64,000 bases of DNA from Pyxicephalus adspersus (lineage: Eukaryota; Chordata; Amphibia; Anura; Pyxicephalidae), in assembly GCF_032062135.1 (NCBI RefSeq), contig NC_092858.1, forward strand, positions 127,589,848-127,653,847, written 5' to 3'. The notes beneath the pieces were generated by a model. It was given only the letters and a program-made list of their open reading frames with translations. It was not told the DNA's origin and ran no database searches. Below, one piece after another: positions 32,047 to 41,444 of the stretch. How positions within the stretch are numbered: position 1 is the first letter of the stretch; each line of letters starts with the position of its first letter. The position numbers were made by a program, and so were the translations under genes.

Positions 32047-33224
32047 GATACATATGTAATTATATCCTACAATAATTATAAAAAAAATATATATATAATT
32101 TTTTTAAATTGTAGACCTGTAACTTACAGAAATATGTCCGAACAAGGGTCTAGTAGATATCATGAATATAAAAAAAAAAAAAAAAAAAACATTAGAAATT
32201 ACCTTCTGGCATAAGCAGAAAACTTTGCTTTTAAGATGCTAATAAATGGAAATAAACACATCTGCCTGTGGACATTAAACTACAAAAAAGCTAATATTGT
32301 ACAGAGAAATTAGTTTTTATACCTCATTTATCTACACTAAGGATTCTCTTGAATTTAAAAGCGCCGCCAGTAATGCACACTGCTCAGCCGTAGTACACAC
32401 ATTAAAATAATTAAAGGAAATATAAGGTATCTAGCAACAAGGCACAAAGGAGATGTCAGTTAACAGTCTTTAAAGTTGATGAGTATTTTATTTACTTTGC
32501 ATTTTGCTTTTTCGAGACAATAGTGCAAGCAGAACTCTTATAGTTTTCTCATAACAGGTGTTTTGGTAAATGTGCCCCTTTTTTGTCAGTAATGGAAAAG
32601 AAAAAGCGAAATGAGGCATAAATAGGTTAACTGACCTGCAAAGTAGCAGCTCAGGTGAATTAGAATTTTAATAACTGTGACTTTTCCTAATAAGATATCA
32701 ACACATTTCCCAGTTTATAAAGAATTTTACAATTCATGAAAAGCTGTTGAGGAAAGGGACATTTTTAAAATGTTTTGATTTTTCTCATTGTTTTTTAGAT
32801 ATGCACCTCTAGACAACAAGCATTTTAGTAGGAGGTTAGAAATTGGAGACCAAACCATTTTCTAATAACAATGTTCCTCCTGGCAGGTATAAAAGATACT
32901 AAGTAATGAAAATCTGTATTAATATGTATCATCTTCTATATTATAATTTACAAAAATAAGTACTTTATTGTACTTTCCAAATATTTTTTTAAAAAGGTTA
33001 ATTTTATATAAACTAGGGTACAGCATTTCTCTCCAATTCTTAAAACTAAGGATAATTGCAATTCCCAATATCTGAATTTGTGAGACTTCTGACTTCTGTC
33101 CTAAATTTGACTTAATTGCAAATTTTGCAAACCCCTGTTTTTGTACATTGCAGTCATTGGGAAGGGTAGAATTTCATTGCTTTTCCCCATAATTGCTGGG
33201 GAGGGCTGAAAGTATCACTGACAT
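31901..33224. other. AT-rich stretch with (TA)n and poly-A
   Basis: A (TA)n microsatellite spans about 31986-32042 and a pure A run about 32169-32189. The remainder is AT-rich with no recognisable gene. Confidence 0.7.
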
Positions 33225-33408
33225 ATCACTGATTCATCAATAAAATGCGTGTATGCTGGACGCGCACACGGTCGCGCTTCCAGCGAGCCGGTTTCCCGCG
33301 GTACACGCGCCTTCACTGCCAGCCGGATTCCTGCCTTGATAATAATGAGCAATAGGGGTCGCGAATCCGCCAATTAAGGCTATTAGATTTCAGCTGCGCG
33401 TGCAAACA
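33225..33408 (-). mobile_element. Harbinger terminal fragment (inverted)
   Basis: The inverse of this segment matches 38930-39114 over most of its length (CAGCTGAAATCTAAT, CCTTAATTGGC, GACCCCTATTGCTCATTAT, CCGGCTGGCAGTGAAG, CATTTTATTGATGAATCA). It is therefore the right end of a copy inserted on the minus strand, cut at about 33408 where pogo-like sequence begins. Confidence 0.8.
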
Positions 33409-33419
33409 AACGTATTTGA

Positions 33420-33713
33420 TTACGTGTCACTACCATTTTGGCGATGCTCATTCACCATGTCTGCTACTTGTTTTTCAAGTTCTGGCCAATGTGGGGTGCC
33501 TCTTCTTAATGCACACTTACCCCTCGGCATACTCTTTAATGCTTTTTCATTTGCATTCCAGTCACGAACCATCTTTTTTGTTACTCCATATTGTCTTGCA
33601 GCAGCGCAGTTATTATGTTCCATGGCAAACTTTACAACTTTGAGTTTGAAACTAGCTTCATATTTCTTTCTTCTTGCTGGTGCAGCCATGATGGTGTTTT
33701 CACTTTTGGACAT
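33420..33713 (-). pseudogene. pogo-like transposase N-terminus (Brinker/CENPB-type HTH)
   Basis: The 97-residue open frame starts MSKSENTIMAAPARRKKYEASFK and continues KVVKFAMEHNNCAAARQYGVTKKMVRDWNANEKALKSM, a helix-turn-helix of the Brinker DNA-binding type found at the N-terminus of pogo/Tigger-like transposases. The second Met (MAAPARRKK) is an equally good start. The catalytic DDE domain is absent; the frame breaks where the Harbinger fragment begins. It cannot act as a transposase, although the DNA-binding domain itself looks intact. Confidence 0.75.
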
Positions 33714-33883
33714 TTCTATATACAGTAAGGTATTGTATGTACTGGTGCTTTACTGTATGAAGAGGTACAGCTACAGATACAACAACCAGCCAAGTGATGT
33801 AACCTTACAGGCGACTGGCTGGTTGTTGTATACTGCTTTAATTGGTTAGGCTACCGGTATTTTATTGGTTACAATTGGTCTGC

Positions 33884-33965
33884 CTATCACTGTACTGTTC
33901 CTTCTGCCTGTCAGATCGCACTATTGTGCGAGAACTGACAGGCAGAAGGAACAGTACAGTGATAG
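33884..33965. repeat. 31-bp perfect hairpin
   Basis: Arms 33884-33914 and 33935-33965 are exact inverse complements (CTATCACTGTACTGTTCC.../...GATAG). The 20-nt centre has its own TCGCAC/GTGCGA stem. It lies in the leader of the pogo-like element, beside other hairpins (about 33777-33830 and about 34111-34146). Confidence 0.95.
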
Positions 33966-34049
33966 TAATTGGAGGAGGGATACAGGAGGAGCCTACACTG
34001 CTCCACACTCCTCCAAGGAATGAATGGGCGCGTTCCTTTTAATGGATGG

Positions 34050-34150
34050 GCGTGTTCTAGTGGAGAGCCAATCCAGGCTCTCCACTAGAGAGCCAATCCA
34101 GGCTCAGGTCCTCCTGTGCAGGCTCGCGTTGCTGCACAGGAGGACTCACG
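34050..34150 (+). repeat. short direct duplication and hairpin
   Basis: GAGAGCCAATCCAGGCTC occurs twice (about 34062 and 34087). It is followed by a 14-bp inverted pair GTCCTCCTGTGCAG / CTGCACAGGAGGAC. Confidence 0.85.
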
Positions 34151-34599
34151 TAAGCTGCAAAGCAGGAAGACAGAAGAAGGAACAGAAGGAGGACTCGCGG
34201 GGACTCCGGACGAGAAGGAGGACTCGCGGGGACACCGGACTCCGCAGGTAAGTACCGGTACCCGGCGTATGAGACGACCCCCGACTTTGGCACAGATTTT
34301 TCGGGGTTAAAAAGTCATCTTATACGCCGGAAAATACAGTAATTGTATTATATAAATAATATATAAGCTACTGTACAGGTACATTACATTATACACTATT
34401 TTTTTTAAATTTTTTTTTAAATATTTTTTTTTAAGATTTTTTTTTTTAAAGATTTTTTATATTTTTATGTTTTATAAAAAAAATTTATTATTAAATTTAT
34501 AAAATTTTGGACATATTTCGGTGAGTTATGCGGTCATTCGGTGAATTATAAGTAATTATTGAGTAATTCGGTGAGCGTAACTATGCACAAAACCGAACA

Positions 34600-34720
34600 C
34601 TGGCTACAAGCGGGTAATGATGCGCATACAGCAGACGTACGTGCAAATGCGTGGCGTGGCCACGTTTTGCAGTAGGCGGGAGTTAACCAGGAAGTTGGAG
34701 ATCTGTACATCAGGCCGCGC
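34600..34720. other. CpG-bearing segment resembling the Harbinger intergenic region
   Basis: GCAGACGTACGTGCAAATGCG resembles, in part inverted, the ACGCA-rich region at 37640-37700. It may be a diverged piece of the same element. Weak evidence. Confidence 0.25.
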
Positions 34721-34854
34721 CTGTTGTTTGGATAGAGGGACCTGCGCTTTATTATTAAGTTAAGTGATTTTTTTGAAAAGTTTTAGGGGGGGAGCGGGGA
34801 GTGGGATTATTTTTACTACAATAAGGCCTATTTTTGTCCATGTTTGAAACACAT

Positions 34855-35192
34855 TTCAATGTGTTTTATGCATCATGCATGTTTGCACATTTCAATGTGT
34901 TTTTTGCATCATGCATGTTTGCACATTGAAAGGTGTTTTATGCATCATGCATGTTTGCACAGTTCAATGTGTTTTATGCATCATGCATGTTTGCACATTT
35001 CAATGTGTTTATGCATCATGCATGTTTGCAGATTTTAATGGATTTTATGCATCATGCATGTTTGCACGTTTCAGTGCGTTTTTTGCATCATGCATGTTTG
35101 CACGTTTCAATTAGTTTTTTGCATCATGCATGTTTGCACATTTCAATGTATTTTTTTATGCATCATGCATGTTTGCACATTTCAATGTGTTT
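34855..35192 (+). repeat. 36-bp minisatellite, about 9 copies
   Basis: Units contain TTTCAATGTGTTTT and ATGCATCATGCATGTTTGCA. The GTTTGCA anchor recurs at 34881, 34918, 34953, 34989, 35024, 35060, 35096, 35132 and 35171 (period 35-39). The core ATGCATCATGCAT is nearly self-complementary. Confidence 0.95.
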
Positions 35193-36340
35193 TTACGGTG
35201 CTTCTCAAATTCCTCAGCCTAAGAACTCGCCATCTTTATTCCTTCACATGTCCTAAACCCTTGTTTGTAACTACTTGAAATGTTGAGGATCCCACTAGCT
35301 ACTACTCAACCACATTTCTTGGAGGTTGTTGCAGTGCATTTCAAATGCTTGTAATTTGGTGGCCTGGGATTTATTAGATATTTTGGGACTATTATCTATG
35401 AGTGTCCTCATAGGCTGCAAGATATGACATGCAGAATTCCCACACACAGATATCACACTGAACCAGAGATGTTGTTACACATGCCCACGGAGTGGATATA
35501 TTTTACCAAGCAGTTTTTTATATAGAAGCCAAAGCACAGCTATAGATTGGGGGACGGATTGTGTCCCCATCTCATTCTAGCTGCGCTCTTCTCACTGCCC
35601 AGCTCTTATCGGCAGCTGGAATCCTCTGCACGGATGGCACCTGAGAATGGAGCGTCCGTCCTTTATTGTTCTTTCAATGGATTACAGCTGCAGATGAGTG
35701 CTGGGTAGAGGTCCACACACCTAAAGTTGGCTGTTCACAACTATGTACATGCACATATTTTGATGTGTGTATGTATGCTTTGTAGGAATCTTCAGGATTC
35801 TACCCCATTAGGCTCAATCAGAGGTAGATCATTTGAAGAGCACTAATTTGCCTCCTCGCTATCACGCAAGGCTGGAAATTATCTTTCTTCTTTCTACTGC
35901 CTCACATAGATATTCCCATGTTTTGTTTTTTTATAGATTTTTTTTTCACGTGTCAACAAAAGTGTCAGAGAAGTGCGGTGGCCATATTTGGTCCCTAGAC
36001 TAGACTAGATTTGTGTTCATTTAGTGAACAAAGATGCAACTGTGTATTTTGAAATAATCTTTAGCTTTTTTTAAGGTCATTACAGCAATACTTGTTGTTC
36101 ATACTTGATTAGAATCACTTTGACAAATTTACAAACTGGAACATTCTTCGGGGAGTAGACAGCACAACTGCAGTTGGAGCATACTTGGGCAGCATCAAAA
36201 GAAACTTAGATATGTAAAGTGTCAAAGTGCGAGGGTTACCAACCTGTGGACATTGGGCAAACACAAAATAGAGATTAAGCTATTTTATACAAACAAGCGT
36301 CTTCACACAGGATACCAACTCAAACCCACACTGGCAATCT
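35193..36340. other. unique-looking stretch, no gene recognised
   Basis: About 1.1 kb of moderate AT content holds only short chance ORFs. I see no transposon end or conserved exon. Confidence 0.55.
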
Positions 36341-36359
36341 CATGGAGTCCTGAAAAATT

Positions 36360-36621
36360 TGAGTGAAGAATGTTCTCACCTAGCACCCCGCATCCACTTA
36401 TATAGTTCGCCCAAACCGGCCAGGGCCCACTTCACCAGCCTGGCCACGTGCGCGGCCCACCCTAGCAGCCCAGCCACGGGCCACCTTCACTTCCTGGCCA
36501 CAGCCACGGGACACCCCCACAGCACGCCCATGGTCCACCTGCACAGCACGGGCGCGCGATCGATGGCCGCGCGTACTTTCGCGCTTCCAGCGAGCGCGGA
36601 TTTTATTGATGAATCAGGGGC
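36360..36621 (+). mobile_element. Harbinger-family end, GC-rich
   Basis: It ends TTTTATTGATGAATCAGGGGC at 36621, matching the termini at 3059, 18430 and 39114. The last 80 bp are the inverse of 2970-3040. The upstream 180 bp are GC-rich with repeated GGCCAC and CACGGG motifs (for example AGCCACGGGCCACC and AGCCACGGGACACC), absent from the other copies. Confidence 0.7.
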
Positions 36622-36829
36622 ATATTGTTAATGCAAGTCAAGTGAAGGTAAAAAAACACCAAAGAGGTCATTTTCCAAAAATGATCTCATATTTCACCCC
36701 CAAGCATAAATAAGTAAAAACACAATGCTATTTTGTTCTCAATGCTAATGACTAAACTGTTGAAATCCCACAAAAATGCAAAAATCAATTCACATTGGTA
36801 ATTAGGTAATGTAAAAGGATTGAACTTAC

Positions 36830-37437
36830 ATGGTTGCCAACCATCAGAGTCATCCCGGTAGTCCACCCCTACCACCGTTTCTGGCCCAATGAATGTCAAC
36901 GCCAATCTTTCATACTCCTTGAGACTCTGCACAAGATGTTCAGGATAGGTCCCACTCCTTCTGGCCTCTGTGGCCAGGACCCTTTTGACATGTCTAAAGA
37001 TGTCACTCACACGTTTTTGACACTGAGTAATGGTCTGTTGTATACTGCCCACTGCATTTACACTCCTGGCAATTTTCTCCCAGAGTCCCTGCCTTACAGC
37101 ATGGGAAGTCTGGAAGTGCAAGCCCCCATGGAGTCTAGGAAAATGTACGTAGGACTCCATGAGGGCTGCATTTTGCTCAGGAGAAGCTGGTTGCCTTGGA
37201 AGCAGAATCCCTGGTCCGGCTCAAACTGGCTGAGGTGACAGGTTGAGGGACCAGGGGCCTAGACGTTACTTGGTCTGCTTCACAGAGCAACCTAGCTGGC
37301 CTGAGGGAGCTGCCTGTTGGTCTATGGACTGAAGACCCTGGGGTGGTAGTGGTGGTTGTGGTGGGGGGTCCACCAGCAGCAGCAACAGTAGTGGTGGTGG
37401 TGTTGGCAGTGGTGGCGGCCGTTCTCCTTGGCTCCAT
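36830..37437 (-). pseudogene. Harbinger Myb/SANT-like DNA-binding protein, frameshifted
   Basis: This is the second protein of Harbinger elements, which binds transposon ends and helps the transposase enter the nucleus. The start MEPRRTAATTANTTTTTVAAAGG (37437) is followed by a Thr/Pro-rich linker. A frameshift between 37177 and 37160 leads to the Myb-like trihelix: HAVRQGLWEKIARSVNAVG, TITQCQKRVSDIFRHVKRVL (about 36960-37090). A short coiled tail (EHLVQSLKEYERLALTF) ends at a consensus donor ACCAT|GTAAGT (36829), so at least one more exon is expected on the left; I could not find it. The low-complexity N-terminus is unusual. Confidence 0.75.
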
Positions 37438-37747
37438 GTAACTAGAAGTAACAAAATAAAAGAGTTATGGGACAACACACCCAAAACATTTTTTGGAGGA
37501 AAAAAGTCAATGGAGTATTCTTACTTGTTCTTGTCGCAGCCTTTGTTCTTTTGACGTTTTTTTTCTTTTTTTTCTCCAAGTTTTGGTTTGCATGAGCAGA
37601 ATGGCTAAGAAACTCTGTGCAAATTTATAGGGATTCAGTGCGTGCGCACGCAAACGCGCACACATTCACGCAATCGCGTACGCAACCACGTACGTACGCA
37701 GACGCATTCAAATGTGTGCCAGTTCAAGGATTTTGTTTGCTGTTGTC
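37438..37747. promoter_or_regulatory. candidate bidirectional promoter of the Harbinger gene pair
   Basis: The segment between the two divergent start codons contains, at 37640-37705, about ten copies of CGCA/ACGCA or TACG-type motifs (GTGCGCACGCAAACGCGCAC; GTACGCAACCACGTACGTAC) in an otherwise AT-rich area. Such clusters are plausible binding sites for the Myb-like protein or transposase. Promoter activity is inferred. Confidence 0.4.
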
Positions 37748-37922
37748 ATGGATCCGAATTTGGAACTAGAGTTGCTCTTTACAACTGCTGTTGTGACATT
37801 AAACTCAACATTCCTTGTCATAACAAAAGAAGAGCAGCAGCAACAACAACAACAGCAACCAGAGGAGCAAGCTCATACTTCCCAAACGGTCCGGGCACCA
37901 CGCATCTTCTTGGAGCGTAGCC
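37748..37922 (+). pseudogene. Harbinger transposase N-terminus, cut by gap
   Basis: The open frame starts MDPNLELELLFTTAVVTLN and continues through a (Q)8 run to RAPRIFLERS, where the gap begins. The first Met is at 37748 in a good context; an upstream in-frame Met at 37712 exists. The position, divergent from the Myb-like gene and upstream of the Harbinger tail, supports the assignment. The catalytic domain is hidden by the gap, so I cannot say whether it is intact. Confidence 0.6.
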
Positions 37923-38629
37923 NNNNNNNNNNNNNNNNNNNNNNNNNNNNNNNNNNNNNNNNNNNNNNNNNNNNNNNNNNNNNNNNNNNNNNNNNNNNNN
38001 NNNNNNNNNNNNNNNNNNNNNNNNNNNNNNNNNNNNNNNNNNNNNNNNNNNNNNNNNNNNNNNNNNNNNNNNNNNNNNNNNNNNNNNNNNNNNNNNNNNN
38101 NNNNNNNNNNNNNNNNNNNNNNNNNNNNNNNNNNNNNNNNNNNNNNNNNNNNNNNNNNNNNNNNNNNNNNNNNNNNNNNNNNNNNNNNNNNNNNNNNNNN
38201 NNNNNNNNNNNNNNNNNNNNNNNNNNNNNNNNNNNNNNNNNNNNNNNNNNNNNNNNNNNNNNNNNNNNNNNNNNNNNNNNNNNNNNNNNNNNNNNNNNNN
38301 NNNNNNNNNNNNNNNNNNNNNNNNNNNNNNNNNNNNNNNNNNNNNNNNNNNNNNNNNNNNNNNNNNNNNNNNNNNNNNNNNNNNNNNNNNNNNNNNNNNN
38401 NNNNNNNNNNNNNNNNNNNNNNNNNNNNNNNNNNNNNNNNNNNNNNNNNNNNNNNNNNNNNNNNNNNNNNNNNNNNNNNNNNNNNNNNNNNNNNNNNNNN
38501 NNNNNNNNNNNNNNNNNNNNNNNNNNNNNNNNNNNNNNNNNNNNNNNNNNNNNNNNNNNNNNNNNNNNNNNNNNNNNNNNNNNNNNNNNNNNNNNNNNNN
38601 NNNNNNNNNNNNNNNNNNNNNNNNNNNNN
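37923..38629. other. assembly gap (N)
   Basis: 707 unknown bases cover the expected Harbinger transposase catalytic domain. Confidence 1.
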
Positions 38630-39114
38630 GATGACATATTATGAAGTGTTACATAGTATATATACAGCTTGATCTCAATTAGTTTGCAGTGTTGCAAGGG
38701 AAACCAAAAAGTATGAAAACAGTGCAACAAATGTAACAATAAATAATTAATTTTGGTAATGAGTACAATGTAACCTAAAAAGTTGCAATTACCCAAAAGA
38801 AGATGAAGCATTAAAGATTCTAATAGACCTGTAATGAACTGTAGATGCGCACAGAACAGAGAGCAGGTGTGCGCTAATTAATTGCTATGATCTCTCCATT
38901 AGCTGAACAGATCTTCCTTAATCGCGCAGCTGAAATCTAATCGCCTTAATTGGCAGATTCGCGACCCCTATTGCTCATTATCAAGGCAGAAATCCGGCTG
39001 GCAGTGAAGACGCGTGTACTAGCGCACTCGGTTCGCTGGAAGCGCGAACCGGCACGCTGGAAGCGCAAACGTACGCGCGTCCAGCTACGCGCATTTTATT
39101 GATGAATCAGGGCC
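38630..39114 (+). repeat. Harbinger 3' tail
   Basis: It is closely similar to 17932-18430 (ATGACATATTATGAAGTGTTACATAGTATATA, interrupted by few changes). It ends in the GC-rich subterminal block (GCTGGAAGCGCGAACC) and terminus. Confidence 0.88.
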
Positions 39115-40769
39115 TATGTCTTTATTACCAACTTTAAATGTTTGTTCTGCAAAAAATATTTTCTTACCTTATTTTCCACACTTGAAAGGTAATAATTCTT
39201 GGGACATTTTTTTAACTATTTTAGCTTTATATGGAAGTGTGGGTTGACATGTGTTTGAGTATTTTTTTTTGTCATGCAAATTTAAAAAAAAAAAATTTAA
39301 TGTGACCTTTTAGAAAATGTGTTTATTTTGAATAAAGTTGTTTTAAAAAATGTTGTAGTTGTTTTTTTTTTTTGTTTTGTTTTTATGTGTTCTCCTCTAC
39401 AATCTCCCAGGATCTTTTAACCTTGGGTGATCTAACAGACCTACAATTTAACAATCCAATTTAAGTAATTTAAGTAATTATTGTGAATGAACTGTGTTCT
39501 ACCAGTTGAAAAACGTTCTGGCCACGTTTTTCATTCTGGTAAGTTTTTCTTTTTATGTGTATATTGGTTGTTTTGCTTCATGTGCACTCATGTATGTACA
39601 TACATGCATATATGTATGTATGCATTTATGTGTGTACATATACATTAAAAAAAAATTGAAATTATAGGAAGAAGTAGGCAAAGAGCCTTTTTTGGCATAT
39701 TACTTAACATGCTTCAAATTGAAAAGATTGCCTTTTTCTTCCTATGATTTCTGATGTCATAAGCTTGCCTCAAAGCAACATTCATGGATGATATTGCTTT
39801 TGGTTTAAGGAGGAATCCACCTCTATCTGCTTCCACTACCAAGTGGAGGTGAGTAAGTAAATATATAGTGGACCAAGGTCTAAAATGGCATTCAAACCTG
39901 CATAAACACCCTGAAAGGCTGTAAAAGCAGGAACATATATTTGGCACAAAGTGGATTTGTCCCTGGAAGTTTTATATACTAGTACTATTTGAATTGTGTA
40001 AACACCTAAATAATGCATACAATCCAGTATTTATTGAGCAAAATTAGGTTGAGCAAGAACAGAACATCTGTTCATTTCTAAGAGCTTGTGAGCTTGTCAA
40101 CAAATCTGTTTAATGTTGTGCTTGGCAACCTCGACCTCCATCAATTACCATCAGGTGTGTTAGAATGAATATGCAACCCAGCTGGACAGCTAATTGAAAA
40201 CCTGTTTGGACAGCAAGTAGAAGTGTGCTTGTATACAATGGGGCTAAGAACAGGCAGCACAGCACAATGAGAAATAACCTATAACACTACTACAAATGAA
40301 CAGAGGAGTTCCGTAGAACAGTGGCAGCAAATCAACATGAGTGAAGTGTGTTAAAGTAAAACTACAGCTTATTCAGCAAATGTCAGACTATTAAAAGAAA
40401 TAAAAACCATGGCAATGTATTCTTAAAAGGAATATGTACATAATACATTTAAATACCAATATGTGACAATCTGACTTTGAGAATGGGACAAGAGCAATGA
40501 GGGGGGTCAAGTAGTAGCAGTTTGGAGTGGAAACCATGCATACATTTGTACTAATTATTTGTGGATAACATGACAAAACATTGCTGAAGAATTGCTAAAC
40601 AACAGAAACTGTAATTAGAAACCAGGCACAAAAACATTGCAGCAACAGATGAAGCTAACAACAAAAATGAAGATTACAAAATGTCACATCAATGCATACC
40701 ATCCAAGCAAAAATATTTGATTAATTGCCCCTCCTCCCCACACACACAAACAAACCAGTCTAGTTAAAA
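39115..40769. other. AT-rich stretch, no gene recognised
   Basis: About 1.65 kb with T runs, A runs and an ATGTATGTA-rich patch (39590-39640). No gene, RNA or transposon end was recognised. Confidence 0.6.
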
Positions 40770-41444
40770 TATTAAAAATGAAAATACATATGTATTTATT
40801 TACATTTAAATCTATTTTGACATACACACACAAGTGAAATCAATAAATGTTTCTTGATACATGTATTATAACATCTTTGCCAACAATACATTTTTTCAAA
40901 TATTTGATTTCTCTAAAGCCAAACTCTAAGGAAATATTAATCTGATGCAAAATGCTTTTGAACTTTTTTTTTACATTCATACTATTGTGTGATGACATAT
41001 TATAAAAAGCAAATTATTATATATACAGCTTGATATAAATAAGTTTGCAGTGTTGCAACCAAACAAAAGTATCAAAACAACAACTGTAACAAATCAAAAT
41101 ATAGATGAATCAATTTTGTGAATTAGTATTATGTAACATAAAAATGTAGCACACACCAAAAAAAGATCAAGCACTAAAGATTCAGATTGACCTGTAATGG
41201 ACTGTAGGTGCGCACAGAACAGGGCCCCAATTGATTGATATGACATCACCATTGACAGAGCTTAACAGATCCTCCTAAATCGCGCAGCTGAAAATTAATC
41301 ACCTTAATTGGCGAATTCTCTACCCCACTGCTCATTTATCCATGCTGTACTCCGGCAGGCGAGTGCACTAGCACTTGGCCACGGCGCGCGGTAATTCATA
41401 ATAACGCAGCGAGTTTACGCGCATTCTCTTGATAAATCTGTCCC
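40770..41444 (+). mobile_element. Harbinger 3' remnant, more diverged
   Basis: It starts at the sequence that follows the transposase deletion in the copy at 17740 (AAATACATATGTATTTAT) and runs to a decayed terminus TCTTGATAAATCTGTCCC at about 41444. It shares TGATGACATATTAT, CAGCTTGAT and TTGACCTGTAATGGACTGTA with the other two tails. Confidence 0.78.

Larger units (their letters stand above)
33410..34341 (-). mobile_element. 5' part of a pogo-like (Brinker HTH) element
   Basis: Read on the minus strand, a terminus ACTGTATTTTCCGGCGTATAA at about 34341 is followed by a second GGCGTATGAGACGACCC-like copy near 34263. A leader with several hairpins and the start of a transposase gene at 33713 come next. 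The 3' part is missing. Confidence 0.6.
36622..39114 (+). mobile_element. PIF/Harbinger element with divergent gene pair, gap inside
   Basis: A Myb-like gene on the minus strand (36830-37437) and a transposase gene start on the plus strand (37748) are separated by a CpG-bearing 310-bp region. This is followed by a gap and then the family tail 38630-39114, ending CATTTTATTGATGAATCAGGGCC. This is the standard two-gene Harbinger layout. The left terminus is not recognised; another family end (36621) lies where it would be expected. Confidence 0.72.

Noticed and set aside
33884..33965. Confident microRNA gene
   Set aside because: Perfect 31-bp arms are more typical of transposon hairpins than of conserved pre-miRNAs, and no mature sequence is recognised.
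33225..36621. One 3.4-kb Harbinger element between the ends at 33231 and 36621
   Set aside because: The two ends belong to different subtypes (long tail versus short GC-rich end), and the flanking bases do not give a consistent duplication. Separate fragments are simpler.
36359..36631. 90-codon GC-rich ORF
   Set aside because: It lies in the GC-rich terminal part of a Harbinger-family element, with no recognisable domain.
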